The notes beneath the pieces were generated by a model. The model worked only from the letters and a program-made list of their open reading frames with translations. It ran no database searches and was not told the DNA's origin. From the NCBI GenBank assembly GCA_943789445.1, contig CALSUC010000002.1, forward strand, positions 310,001 through 374,000: a DNA stretch of 64,000 nucleotides. Direction: 5' to 3'. This document shows, in pieces, positions 7,721 through 15,289 of the stretch (position 1 is the first letter of the stretch; each line of letters begins with the position of its first letter). This DNA comes from UBA4575 sp002386945. GTDB taxonomy: Bacteria > Pseudomonadota > Gammaproteobacteria > UBA4575. The position numbers were made by a program, and so were the translations under genes.

Positions 7721-8945
7721 TTAATCAAAAAAGGATTCTTGATGTTGTTTTGCAATAACATGAGGTCGAAACTGATCTAAGTACTCTAATTGGCGCTGAC
7801 AGTCTAATGTTGTCTTATCTGCTGCGGTGATTGCTTCTGCTAGAGCAGATGAGTCAGCGATAGGAACTAGATTGCCATAGCTACCACCCTCTAGGATTTC
7901 CATTGGACCACATGGGCAGTCGGTGCTGATGACTTTACATTCACAGGCTAAAGCCTCAATCAACACTGTGGGTAGTCCTTCCCAGAGTGAAGACAATACA
8001 AATAAGTCACTGTGATACATGTAGGCATAAGGATTTTTCACATAACCAGGCATTTCGACATACTCACTTAAATCGAGCTGACTAATTAGTGTTTCAAGTT
8101 GTTTACGTCGTTTGCCTTCACCCAATATAATAAGCTTAAAATCACCTTGCTTCCGTACCTTTGAAAATGCATATAAAAGGTTAGGAAAGTCTTTTTGGTT
8201 TTCCAGACGACCAACCGCAAGAATAACTTTAATATCTGGATCTGTAAGCCAGCGATGCTCTAGTGATTCACTCATTTTTTCACGAATGGTATCAATAGGG
8301 ATTGGGTTATAGATGGGTGTTGGCTGAAGCTGACTGTTCTTAATGGTGGCGACTAAGTCTTTTGCAGCACAGTGTGAGACGGTGACTAATGCATCGGCCA
8401 TAGGGTAAAAGGTAGCAAGACTTTGGGATATATTTTTGAAGCGTAATTTTTTTCGACGCGAATGGAGATCGATTGATAGCGCAGTATGTTCAGTGATAAT
8501 GATCTTTGTATTAGCAATGGATTTTAGGCCAGCCATGACCGCAAGCATATTAGTATGTGGTTTGGCGGAATAGAGTAAATCTGGTGTATGTTTATCCAGG
8601 TAACGCCTTAAAGCATTTGCTACAGGCTGTGAGCTTGACTGTTGAAAAGGAATTAGAAAAGGGAACAGTAGGGTCTTAGTGTGTCGAGGAAACCAGCGCC
8701 AAATGCGTAGAGCGGCTGAGCAGTGTTGATTCCGCTTTTAAGACATGTACGGATATGGCATCCGGTATTTGACTGCGATGGCTGTCCTCTAACCGCTGTA
8801 CGACCAGTTCGACTTGATGGCCTTGCAGGCTAAACTCCCTAGCTAAGGCTAGAAATACCTGCCCGATCCCACCGCGACCTATAGACGGAAAGAAAAAGCT
8901 GATTTTCTTGACTGATTGTTGACGCTTACTTTTTATGGGGTTCAC
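7721..8945 (-). pseudogene. Glycosyltransferase family 4, frameshifted
   Basis: The gene reads in two frames. The first part (8945 to about 8715) begins at a GTG and has the GT4 N-terminal pattern FFFPSIGRGGIGQV, but stops at 8676-8678. The rest, from about 8717 to 7721, is open in the next frame and continues the protein smoothly (ALRIWRWFPRH, then YLDKHTPDLLYSAKPHTN). It ends with the sugar-nucleotide domain: AVGRLENQKDF, ILGEGKRR and the E-x7-E motif EGLPTVLIEAL. One extra base near 8711-8717 (minus strand AGCCGCT) explains the break. The joined protein would be about 400 residues. Such enzymes build surface polysaccharides, which fits ugd nearby. It may be a real pseudogene, a phase-variable gene or a sequencing error. 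Confidence 0.85.
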
Positions 8946-9061
8946 GATTGCGGAAGAAGGACTAGTGATATTTCTTCCAGAGTAGCATTACTGAACAGAA
9001 AGCTCCCGGCCTTTATTATCCGAAATAAGCTAGAGATTAGACTATGTTCTTGCGTAGGAAA

Positions 9062-9137
9062 TGGAGCCACCTGTCAGAGTCGAACTGACGACCTACTGCT
9101 TACAAGGCAGTTGCTCTACCAGCTGAGCTAAGGCGGC
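9062..9137 (-). tRNA. tRNA-Thr (anticodon UGU)
   Basis: A 76-base cloverleaf on the minus strand: acceptor GCCGCCT pairs with AGGTGGC (one G-T), the D-loop has AGCTCAGCTGGTAGAGC, the anticodon loop CTTGTAA carries TGT, the T-loop has GTTCGACTC, and CCA is encoded. In many gammaproteobacteria this tRNA-Thr comes first in the Thr-Tyr-Gly-Thr-tuf operon on the same strand. Here it lies about 2.9 kb from the others and on the opposite strand, with its own promoter. Confidence 0.96.
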
Positions 9138-9177
9138 CCTAATGCGATCAAATGAAATCCGATCAATCAGATGCGAG

Positions 9178-9206
9178 ATATTAGTGATCTTGCGTCCAAG
9201 CTTCAA
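9178..9206 (-). promoter_or_regulatory. Promoter of tRNA-Thr(UGU)
   Basis: On the minus strand TTGAAG (9206-9201) is followed after 17 bases by TAATAT (9183-9178), about 40 bases before the tRNA 5' end. Both hexamers match the sigma-70 consensus in at least four positions with ideal spacing. It indicates that this displaced tRNA is transcribed on its own. Confidence 0.6.
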
Positions 9207-9322
9207 GTCTTATTAAGTAAAAATTAGCTGCAAAGGGTAATTTTTTGCATTTGCTTAGCTTATGCTTACTTCTTTATCCTAAAAAGTGTGTTCTTGCCTA
9301 AAATTCATCATGGAGTGATCAA

Positions 9323-10087
9323 ATGTTACCTATTCGTCATTTATGCATATTGCTAGTGAGTCTAAGTTTGGTTTCTTGTGTTACTGGGACGCCTAAAGTT
9401 CCCGAAGCGGTAGAGTCTGCGCACACCGTTAAAGCCCCTTTAGATGGTATTTGGCAAGGTGTTTTTGATATTAACGGCCGTGGTCGCTATGACTTTACAG
9501 CCCTGCATATCCAAGGGCGTTCTACGGCAGTCAGTGTGCGGGCAAAAGCGATGTGCCGTGGTCGTGTAGAGCTGCAAGAGGGGCAGTACTATATGGCGAG
9601 GTATGAGCTGTTTGCCTTGGATGGCGCGCCGTTTGATCAAGCCACTATTACTGGGACTCTAGATAAGCAGGCAATAAGGTCCCATTTTGTAACCATGAAC
9701 GGTGGTGATATTGGTGCCATTAACTTGGACTACAACCCGATCTATGAACGTAAGCCAGAACTTGCTGAATTAGATGGGCATTGGTTTTTTATTGATCGTG
9801 ATGGGCTGGAGACAAATATGAGCATCAGTGATGGGCAAATCACAGGGGCTGATTCAGATGGCTGTGGTTATCAAGGGACGCTTGCGATCATTGACTCACG
9901 ATATAATCTGCTTGATGTGGTTCTGAATGTCAGCAGTTGTGACTCGGTTAACGGCGAATACATCGGTCTGGCTTATTTTGAACCAGGCAAAAAACCTTTA
10001 GTGCATATAGATGCGCTAAATAATCTATATGGTTTCCACTATGCATTACAGCGGGTAGTGAATTCTGAGGTTACGGCGAGCCGCTAA
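9323..10087 (+). CDS. Uncharacterised lipoprotein
   Basis: I do not recognise the family. The 254-residue protein starts with a lipoprotein signal peptide ending in the lipobox LVSC (Cys19), so it should be exported and lipid-anchored; residues +2 and +3 are Val and Thr, compatible with the outer membrane. The mature part seems to contain two similar beta-rich halves, starting at LDGIWQGVFDINGRG (about residue 41) and LDGHWFFIDRDG (about residue 151). There are four further cysteines (CRGR, GCGY, SSCD and Cys8 in the signal). It is flanked by a minus-strand tRNA-Thr and faces the minus-strand 101-residue gene 12 bases away. No enzyme motif is visible. Confidence 0.75.
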   Translation: MLPIRHLCILLVSLSLVSCVTGTPKVPEAVESAHTVKAPLDGIWQGVFDINGRGRYDFTALHIQGRSTAVSVRAKAMCRGRVELQEGQYYMARYELFALDGAPFDQATITGTLDKQAIRSHFVTMNGGDIGAINLDYNPIYERKPELAELDGHWFFIDRDGLETNMSISDGQITGADSDGCGYQGTLAIIDSRYNLLDVVLNVSSCDSVNGEYIGLAYFEPGKKPLVHIDALNNLYGFHYALQRVVNSEVTASR

Positions 10088-10099
10088 ACAGAGATTGGA

Positions 10100-10405
10100 T
10101 TATTGCTGTTGCTGCCATTGTTGCCAAGCAGCGCTGGCCGGGTGATTCCGTAAAGTATCGTGATCTAAGGTCATAACTTGCACGCCGTACTGTAACTCCC
10201 AGATGTCTTCAGCGACATGGAAGGGCGCCTCATGGATTGATAACTCACGGCCTTCAAGCTGATTATTCTTAATGCGGACAAAGAGTCCTTGATAGTGGTC
10301 TGCTGCAATTTTCTCAAGTGCAACGATTAACTCCCAACTATTGTCTGGTGCTAGCAGTAACAGAGGGAGTCTCGCATCGATAATATCTTTTCGGTTATTT
10401 AACAT
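10100..10405 (-). CDS. Uncharacterised 101-residue protein coupled to ugd
   Basis: I do not recognise the family. The protein is soluble, without signal peptide, membrane segment or cysteine, and has a Gln/Trp-rich end (AAWQQWQQQQ). Its ATG at 10405 touches the ugd stop codon directly (TAAATG), so translation is probably coupled to ugd. This tight linkage is the main evidence that it is a real gene; a role in surface polysaccharide synthesis is only inferred. The 3' end converges on the lipoprotein gene with a 12-base gap and no terminator visible. Confidence 0.65.
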   Translation of the reverse strand: MLNNRKDIIDARLPLLLLAPDNSWELIVALEKIAADHYQGLFVRIKNNQLEGRELSIHEAPFHVAEDIWELQYGVQVMTLDHDTLRNHPASAAWQQWQQQQ

Positions 10406-11752
10406 TTAATCGTCGAATTTTTGTACAGAGCGACCACGACCAATCGCATAATATTCAATACCCTGTGCTTCTAGGTCGGCTGGATCATATAAATTACGGC
10501 CATCAAAGATTAATGGGCTCTGTAATGTTGCTTTCAGTGTCACAAAGTTAGGGCTTCTGAACTCAGTCCACTCGGTCACGATGATTAGGGCATCAGCTCC
10601 CTGCAAGGCCTGTTCTGCGTTGTCGCATAAAGAAAGGTCATCGCGTTGTCCATAAATACGCCTACATTCGTCCATTGCTACCGGGTCATAGGCTTGAACT
10701 TTAGCGCCTGCAGTCCATAAGCTCTGCATTAACGCACGGCTAGACGCTTCACGCATATCATCCGTGTTTGGTTTGAATGCCAAGCCCCATAAAGCGAAGG
10801 TCTTACCGCTTAGGTCATCATCAAAGTAGGTTGTAATCTTGTTATATAAGACTTCTTTTTGCGCTTGGTTAACGGCGTCCACTGCAGCGATTAGAGTGGT
10901 TTCATAGTCTGCCTTAAGCCCAATTTTTTGCAGGGCTTGTACGTCTTTTGGAAAACAAGAACCACCGTAACCGCAGCCTGGATAGATAAAGTTATAACCA
11001 ATGCGTGGGTCTGAGCCTATACCTAGGCGGACTTGCTCAATATCAGCGCCTACACGCTCGGCTAGGTTGGCTAGCTCGTTGATAAAGCTGATCTTTGTTG
11101 CCAGCATCGCATTGGCTGCATATTTTGTTAATTCGGCCGAGCGGATATCCATCACATTGATGCGATCTCGATTGCGGTTAAACGGTTGATAGAGTGAACG
11201 CATCAGCTCACTCGCCTTGTCGCTATCCGTGCCGACTACTACGCGGTCAGGCTTCATGAAGTCTTCAATAGCCGCGCCTTCTTTCAGGAACTCAGGATTA
11301 GAAGCAATATCAAAAGCAGCTTCCTTATTGAATTCAGCGCATTTGCGCTTAATGGTTTGACGAACTAAATCTGCTGTTCCAACAGGCACGGTTGATTTAT
11401 TCACAATCAGACGATAATCCTGCATATGTTCAGCGATAGTTTCAGCGACACTAAGGACATAGCTAAGATCGGCTGAACCGTCTTCATCAGGAGGTGTGCC
11501 TACAGCGATGAATTGGAAGAGACCATGAGCGACACCTTTGGCTGGGTCGGTCGTAAACTGAATACGGCCAGCAGCAATATTGCTCTGGATCATGTCGTCT
11601 AGGCCAGGTTCGTGAATAGGGATCTGGCCATCTTTTAGCATATCGATCTTTTTGCTATCGATGTCGACGCAGAGTACCTGGTTGCCTACCTGGGCGAGAC
11701 AAGCTCCGGTCACTAAGCCGACATAACCGGAGCCGTAGATTGTAATTTTCAT
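10406..11752 (-). CDS. ugd: UDP-glucose 6-dehydrogenase
   Basis: Ugd oxidises UDP-glucose to UDP-glucuronate with two NAD+, supplying precursors for capsule, lipopolysaccharide or exopolysaccharide. The 448-residue protein has the N-terminal Rossmann motif GSGYVGLVTG at about 7-16, the NPEFLKEG segment at about 152-159, and the catalytic cysteine Cys266 in GGSCFPKD. The C-terminal UDP-binding domain has WGLAFKPNTDDMREA. The length fits the bacterial single-chain form. It is followed without a gap by a 101-residue gene. With the broken glycosyltransferase at 7721-8945, it suggests a small polysaccharide-related insertion between coaX and the tRNA/tuf region. Confidence 0.96.
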   Translation of the reverse strand: MKITIYGSGYVGLVTGACLAQVGNQVLCVDIDSKKIDMLKDGQIPIHEPGLDDMIQSNIAAGRIQFTTDPAKGVAHGLFQFIAVGTPPDEDGSADLSYVLSVAETIAEHMQDYRLIVNKSTVPVGTADLVRQTIKRKCAEFNKEAAFDIASNPEFLKEGAAIEDFMKPDRVVVGTDSDKASELMRSLYQPFNRNRDRINVMDIRSAELTKYAANAMLATKISFINELANLAERVGADIEQVRLGIGSDPRIGYNFIYPGCGYGGSCFPKDVQALQKIGLKADYETTLIAAVDAVNQAQKEVLYNKITTYFDDDLSGKTFALWGLAFKPNTDDMREASSRALMQSLWTAGAKVQAYDPVAMDECRRIYGQRDDLSLCDNAEQALQGADALIIVTEWTEFRSPNFVTLKATLQSPLIFDGRNLYDPADLEAQGIEYYAIGRGRSVQKFDD

Positions 11753-12018
11753 GATATTTAAAGGTTGAGAGTGATTAGTTGGATAATGTAGCTCATTTTC
11801 ATATTAAAAAAGTGTGTTTTTAGTGATTTTACATCCTTGCGATATGCTTTTCTAAATTCGATATGAAATAGAAATTTAATGGGATTTTGCTGGCGAAACG
11901 TACAGTCGAAGAAAAAAGTGCCAATAACGGCGAATAAGAGCCGGTGAAATACACATATTTAGTGAATCTGATGTTGACCTAGCGCTAGATGTCGCCGAGA
12001 ATAGCCGGCTGTGTGTGC
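11753..12018. other. Divergent intergenic region between ugd and the tRNA operon
   Basis: This 266-base AT-rich stretch holds the tRNA-operon promoter near its right end. I found no convincing sigma-70 pair for ugd and no open frame or RNA gene here. Confidence 0.5.
11974..12002 (+). promoter_or_regulatory. Promoter of the tRNA-Tyr-Gly-Thr-tuf operon
   Basis: TTGACC (11974-11979), a 17-base spacer and GAGAAT (11997-12002) end 16 bases before tRNA-Tyr. A GC-rich stretch (AGCCGGC) follows the -10, like the discriminator of stringently controlled stable-RNA promoters. The growth-rate control is inferred from that feature. Confidence 0.6.
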
Positions 12019-12103
12019 GGAGGGGTACTCAAGCGGCCAACGAGGGCGGATTGTAAATCCGCTGACTATGTCTACGTAGGTTCGAATCCTACCCCCTCCA
12101 CCA
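12019..12103 (+). tRNA. tRNA-Tyr (anticodon GUA)
   Basis: An 85-base tRNA with the long variable arm of bacterial tRNA-Tyr. Acceptor GGAGGGG pairs with CCCCTCC, anticodon loop TTGTAAA carries GTA, T-loop GTTCGAATC is present, and CCA is encoded. Confidence 0.97.
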
Positions 12104-12120
12104 GAAATTCAGAGCAATGT

Positions 12121-12194
12121 GCGGGTGTAGTTCAATGGTAGAACCCCAGCCTTCCAAGCTGATGATGTCGGTTCGATCCCGATCACCCGCTCCA
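12121..12194 (+). tRNA. tRNA-Gly (anticodon UCC)
   Basis: A 74-base cloverleaf: acceptor GCGGGTG pairs with CACCCGC, anticodon loop CTTCCAA carries TCC, T-loop GTTCGATCC is present, and CCA is encoded. It follows tRNA-Tyr by 17 bases. Confidence 0.97.
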
Positions 12195-12339
12195 CTATAG
12201 GCTGAAAAGATATATAGAGCCAATAGAGGGCGCGCAGTGTAGGTTACGGTCGCACAGGGCACGTATTTGTGGGATCGGCGAGGCCGAAGGGCGGCAGCCG
12301 TTATAGCAGGAAGCTGGTTAGCTGCGGAGTAACAACTTT
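12195..12339. other. Long spacer between tRNA-Gly and tRNA-Thr
   Basis: This 145-base spacer is unusually long for this tRNA operon. It is GC-rich in the middle with short self-complementary bits (for example GGCGAGGCC), but no tRNA, promoter or open frame is supported. Confidence 0.4.
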
Positions 12340-12414
<75 letters not shown>

Positions 12415-12460
12415 TTATTAGGGCCCTTAATTTTAACAAGTAACATTATTAATTTAGTCC

Positions 12461-13668
12461 AGAGGTAGCGATCAATGTCTAAGGAAAAGTTCGAACGAAC
12501 GAAGCCCCACGTAAACGTGGGCACAATTGGTCACGTTGACCACGGTAAGACAACGTTAACAGCGGCGTTGACCAAGGTGTCAGCAGAAGCAAACGGTGGT
12601 GAGTTCAAGGACTATGGTGACATTGATAATGCACCAGAAGAGCGCGAGCGCGGTATTACGATTGCGACGGCTCACGTTGAGTACGAGACAGGTAACCGTC
12701 ATTACGCTCACGTTGATTGCCCGGGACACGCGGATTATGTGAAGAACATGATTACGGGTGCGGCGCAGATGGACGGCGCGATTTTGGTTTGTTCAGCAGC
12801 GGATGGCCCAATGCCACAAACGCGTGAGCACATTTTGTTGTCACGCCAAGTTGGTGTTCCTTACATCGTGGTTTACATGAATAAGGCAGACCAGGTTGAT
12901 GACGCAGAATTATTAGAACTAGTTGAGATGGAGATCCGTGATCTACTGTCTAGCTATGATTTCCCAGGTGATGATACGCCGATCGTAACGGGATCAGCAT
13001 TGAAAGCACTAGAAGGTGATACATCGGATATCGGTGTACCGTCAGTAATTAAGTTACTGGAAGAGATGGATTCATACATTCCAGAGCCAGAGCGTGCGAT
13101 TGATGGTGATTACTTGATGCCAGTGGAAGATGTCTTCTCGATTTCAGGTCGTGGCACAGTAGTGACCGGTCGAATTGAGCGTGGCATCGTGAAAGTGGGC
13201 GAAGAGATTGAGATTGTAGGTATTAAAGATACTCTGAAGACGACTTGTACCGGTGTTGAGATGTTCCGCAAGCTACTTGACGAAGGTCGCGCAGGCGACA
13301 ACGTTGGTGTATTGCTGCGGGGTACGAAGCGTGATGAAGTTGAGCGTGGCCAAGTATTATGTAAGCCAGGCAGTATTACGCCGCACACTAAATTTGAAGC
13401 AGAAGTTTACATTCTGTCGAAAGATGAAGGTGGCCGTCATACGCCATTCTTTAATGGTTACCGTCCACAGTTTTACTTCAGAACAACTGACGTAACAGGT
13501 GCTTGTGAGTTACCAGCAGGTATTGAGATGGTAATGCCGGGTGATAACGTGAAGATGGAAGTAAGCATGATCGCACCGATTGCGATGGAAGAAGGCTTAC
13601 GCTTTGCGATTCGTGAGGGTGGCCGTACCGTTGGTGCAGGCGTCGTCGCTAAAATTATTGAATAGAAG
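12461..13668 (+). repeat. tuf repeat, copy 1
   Basis: The first of two near-identical 1208-base direct copies, the other at 28856-30063. Identity starts 14 bases before the ATG and ends three bases after the stop. By eye the only difference is C at 13167 against T at 29562, a synonymous change. Confidence 0.93.
12475..13665 (+). CDS. tuf: Elongation factor Tu, copy 1
   Basis: EF-Tu brings aminoacyl-tRNA to the ribosomal A site as a GTP complex. The 396-residue protein has the G1 motif GHVDHGKT, the switch II region DCPGHADYV, the NKAD base-recognition motif, and beta-barrel domains 2 and 3 (GRGTVVTGR, FRTTDVTG). It sits between tRNA-Thr(GGU) and tRNA-Trp, the tufB position of enteric bacteria. 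The protein is identical to that encoded at 28870-30060. A GAGG ribosome site lies 8 bases before the ATG. Confidence 0.99.
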   Translation: MSKEKFERTKPHVNVGTIGHVDHGKTTLTAALTKVSAEANGGEFKDYGDIDNAPEERERGITIATAHVEYETGNRHYAHVDCPGHADYVKNMITGAAQMDGAILVCSAADGPMPQTREHILLSRQVGVPYIVVYMNKADQVDDAELLELVEMEIRDLLSSYDFPGDDTPIVTGSALKALEGDTSDIGVPSVIKLLEEMDSYIPEPERAIDGDYLMPVEDVFSISGRGTVVTGRIERGIVKVGEEIEIVGIKDTLKTTCTGVEMFRKLLDEGRAGDNVGVLLRGTKRDEVERGQVLCKPGSITPHTKFEAEVYILSKDEGGRHTPFFNGYRPQFYFRTTDVTGACELPAGIEMVMPGDNVKMEVSMIAPIAMEEGLRFAIREGGRTVGAGVVAKIIE

Positions 13669-13695
13669 CATAAACCGAGTAAAGCAGTACGGACT

Positions 13696-13771
13696 AGGCC
13701 AGTAGCTCAATTGGCAGAGCGACGGTCTCCAAAACCGTAGGTTGGGGGTTCAAGTCCCTCCTGGCCTGCCA
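13696..13771 (+). tRNA. tRNA-Trp (anticodon CCA)
   Basis: A 76-base cloverleaf: acceptor AGGCCAG pairs with CTGGCCT, anticodon loop CTCCAAA carries CCA, T-loop GTTCAAGTC is present, and the 3' CCA is encoded. It lies between tuf and secE, 27 bases before secE, the usual place outside the enteric bacteria. Confidence 0.97.
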
Positions 13772-13798
13772 GTCTGTATCGTTGTCGAGGAAGATTAA

Positions 13799-14167
13799 AT
13801 GGCAGAATCAACTGAACAAATGGGTTCAGGCATAGACATCGTTAAATTAGGTGTCGCTACACTGGTAATCATCGCAGCTATCGCAGGGTTTTATCACTTT
13901 GCTGAGCAGCCGCAGTTGTACCGTGTATTAGGCCTGCTCGTGCTTGTTATAGCTGCTGCAGGGATCGCTTTGACGACTGCAAAAGGCCGGGCATTAACTG
14001 GCTTTATGCGAACTTCGCGTACTGAAGTACGTAAGATGGTTTGGCCAACACGTGCTGAGACTATACAAACTACCGGAGTGGTAGTGGTTGTAGTGCTCTT
14101 GGTCGGCGTTTTTTTATGGTTGCTTGATATGCTGCTGGGCTGGCTCATGCAGCTGGTCATCGGTTAA
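13799..14167 (+). CDS. secE: Preprotein translocase subunit SecE
   Basis: SecE is the clamp subunit of the SecYEG channel in the inner membrane. The 122-residue protein has three hydrophobic segments (about residues 17-37, 40-60 and 92-118), the three-helix form of gammaproteobacteria (E. coli 127 residues). The conserved cytoplasmic amphipathic region with E-V-R-K-M-V-W-P-T-R precedes the last helix. It forms a pair with nusG 16 bases downstream; its partner secY is at 39272. Confidence 0.96.
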   Translation: MAESTEQMGSGIDIVKLGVATLVIIAAIAGFYHFAEQPQLYRVLGLLVLVIAAAGIALTTAKGRALTGFMRTSRTEVRKMVWPTRAETIQTTGVVVVVVLLVGVFLWLLDMLLGWLMQLVIG

Positions 14168-14183
14168 CTGAGGTAAGTAAGTA

Positions 14184-14717
14184 ATGTCACTTAGATGGTA
14201 TGTAGTCCACGCTTACTCGGGATTCGAGAACCAAGTGAAGCGCTCATTAGAAGAGCGCATTCAACGCTTTGGCATGGAAGACAAATTCGGTGAGATCTTA
14301 GTGCCGATGGAAGAAGTAGTCGAAATGCGTGAAGGGCAGAAAAAGCGCAGTGAGCGTAAGTTCTTTCCTGGTTATGTATTAGTGCAAATGGATATGGAAG
14401 ATGAATCTTGGCATTTGGTGAAAGATGCACCAAAGGTTTTAGGTTTCATTGGTGGGACATCAGATCGTCCAGCACCGATCCAAGATCACGAAGCAGAGGC
14501 TATCTTACAGCGTATCCAAGAAGGTGTTGATAAGCCAAGACCTAAGGTTCTGTTTGAGCCAGGTGAAGTAGTACGTGTTACTGATGGACCGTTTAATGAC
14601 TTCAACGGAGTGGTCGAAGAAGTTAACTACGAAAAAAGTCGTATGTTGGTCGCAGTACAGATTTTCGGTCGTTCTACTCCTGTCGAGCTTGAGTTCGGAC
14701 AGGTTGAGAAAGGCTAA
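14184..14717 (+). CDS. nusG: Transcription termination/antitermination factor NusG
   Basis: NusG binds the RNA polymerase clamp, raises processivity and links polymerase to Rho or to the ribosome through S10. The 177-residue protein has the NGN domain (RWYVVHAYSGFE at the start; KFFPGYVLVQM in the middle) and a C-terminal KOW domain with VRVTDGPFNDFNG. The length is as in E. coli (181). It is cotranscribed with secE. Confidence 0.98.
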   Translation: MSLRWYVVHAYSGFENQVKRSLEERIQRFGMEDKFGEILVPMEEVVEMREGQKKRSERKFFPGYVLVQMDMEDESWHLVKDAPKVLGFIGGTSDRPAPIQDHEAEAILQRIQEGVDKPRPKVLFEPGEVVRVTDGPFNDFNGVVEEVNYEKSRMLVAVQIFGRSTPVELEFGQVEKG

Positions 14718-14762
14718 TTTATAAGGGCTAAGGCTTTGGGCCTGGTTCAATAGAGATGTAAC

Positions 14763-14788
14763 GGGAGGCAGCCTAAGGGTTGCCTCCC
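14763..14788 (+). terminator. Hairpin between nusG and rplK
   Basis: GGGAGGCA (14763-14770) pairs perfectly with TGCCTCCC (14781-14788) around a 10-base loop, followed by AATTTAAAAC rather than a T-run. It may be a partial terminator or processing site separating secE-nusG from the L11 operon. Confidence 0.45.
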
Positions 14789-14804
14789 AATTTAAAACTA
14801 GCAC

Positions 14805-14841
14805 GGGGAGCGTTCCATTTAAAATGGTCGCGATTGCACCC
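14805..14841 (+). promoter_or_regulatory. Candidate L1 autoregulatory site before rplK
   Basis: GGGGAG (14805-14810), a hairpin CCATT-TAA-AATGG (14815-14827), a GCG element and a closing ACCC lie just before the rplK ribosome site. This layout resembles the L1-binding structure in L11-operon leaders of enteric bacteria, which mimics the L1 site in 23S rRNA. The match is structural and by eye only. Confidence 0.4.
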
Positions 14842-14854
14842 GTAGGAGATAGTC

Positions 14855-15286
14855 ATGGCTAAAAAAATCGAAGCCTATATCAAGCTTCAAGTTCCGGCTA
14901 ACGAAGCCAACCCTAGTCCTCCGGTAGGTCCTGCATTGGGTCAACACGGTGTCAATATCATGGAGTTCTGTAAAGCATTTAATGCGCAAACACAGAGTCT
15001 AGAGAAAGGCATGCCTGTACCGGTCGTAATCACTGTTTATAACGATCGTAGTTTTACGTTCATTATGAAAACTCCGCCAGCAGCTATCTTGTTGATGAAG
15101 GCGGCAGGTATCACTAAAGGCAGCGGCACACCGAACACTGATAAAGTGGGAAAAGTGACTCGTGCGCAGTTAGAAGACATTGCGAAGACTAAAGAACCTG
15201 ATCTAACCGCCACTGATATGGATGCAGCAGTACGCACCATAGCGGGTAGTGCGCGTAGCATGGGTCTCGAGGTTGAGGGAGTATAG
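14855..15286 (+). CDS. rplK: 50S ribosomal protein L11
   Basis: L11 forms the stalk base of the large subunit at the GTPase centre. The 143-residue protein has the Pro/Gly-rich N-terminal segment with SPPVGPALGQHGVN and a C-terminal rRNA-binding domain with KGSGTPN and the terminal RSMG-L-x-V-E-G. The start ATG at 14855 is preceded by TAGGAG. Three bases separate it from rplA. Confidence 0.98.
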   Translation: MAKKIEAYIKLQVPANEANPSPPVGPALGQHGVNIMEFCKAFNAQTQSLEKGMPVPVVITVYNDRSFTFIMKTPPAAILLMKAAGITKGSGTPNTDKVGKVTRAQLEDIAKTKEPDLTATDMDAAVRTIAGSARSMGLEVEGV

Positions 15287-15289
15287 AAA

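Noticed and set aside
7721..8548. Treating the 275-residue C-terminal part of the glycosyltransferase as a complete gene
   Set aside because: It lacks the N-terminal GT4 domain, and the missing part is present upstream in another frame with continuous coding sense, so the two pieces are one broken gene.
8916..9131. A 71-residue plus-strand open frame ending SRTDDLLLTRQLLYQLS
   Set aside because: Its end is antisense to tRNA-Thr(UGU) and its start overlaps the glycosyltransferase; again a tRNA-derived false protein.
13110..13388. Minus-strand 92-residue open frame inside tuf, repeated at 29505-29783
   Set aside because: It is identical in both places only because tuf itself is duplicated; no ribosome site or homology supports it.
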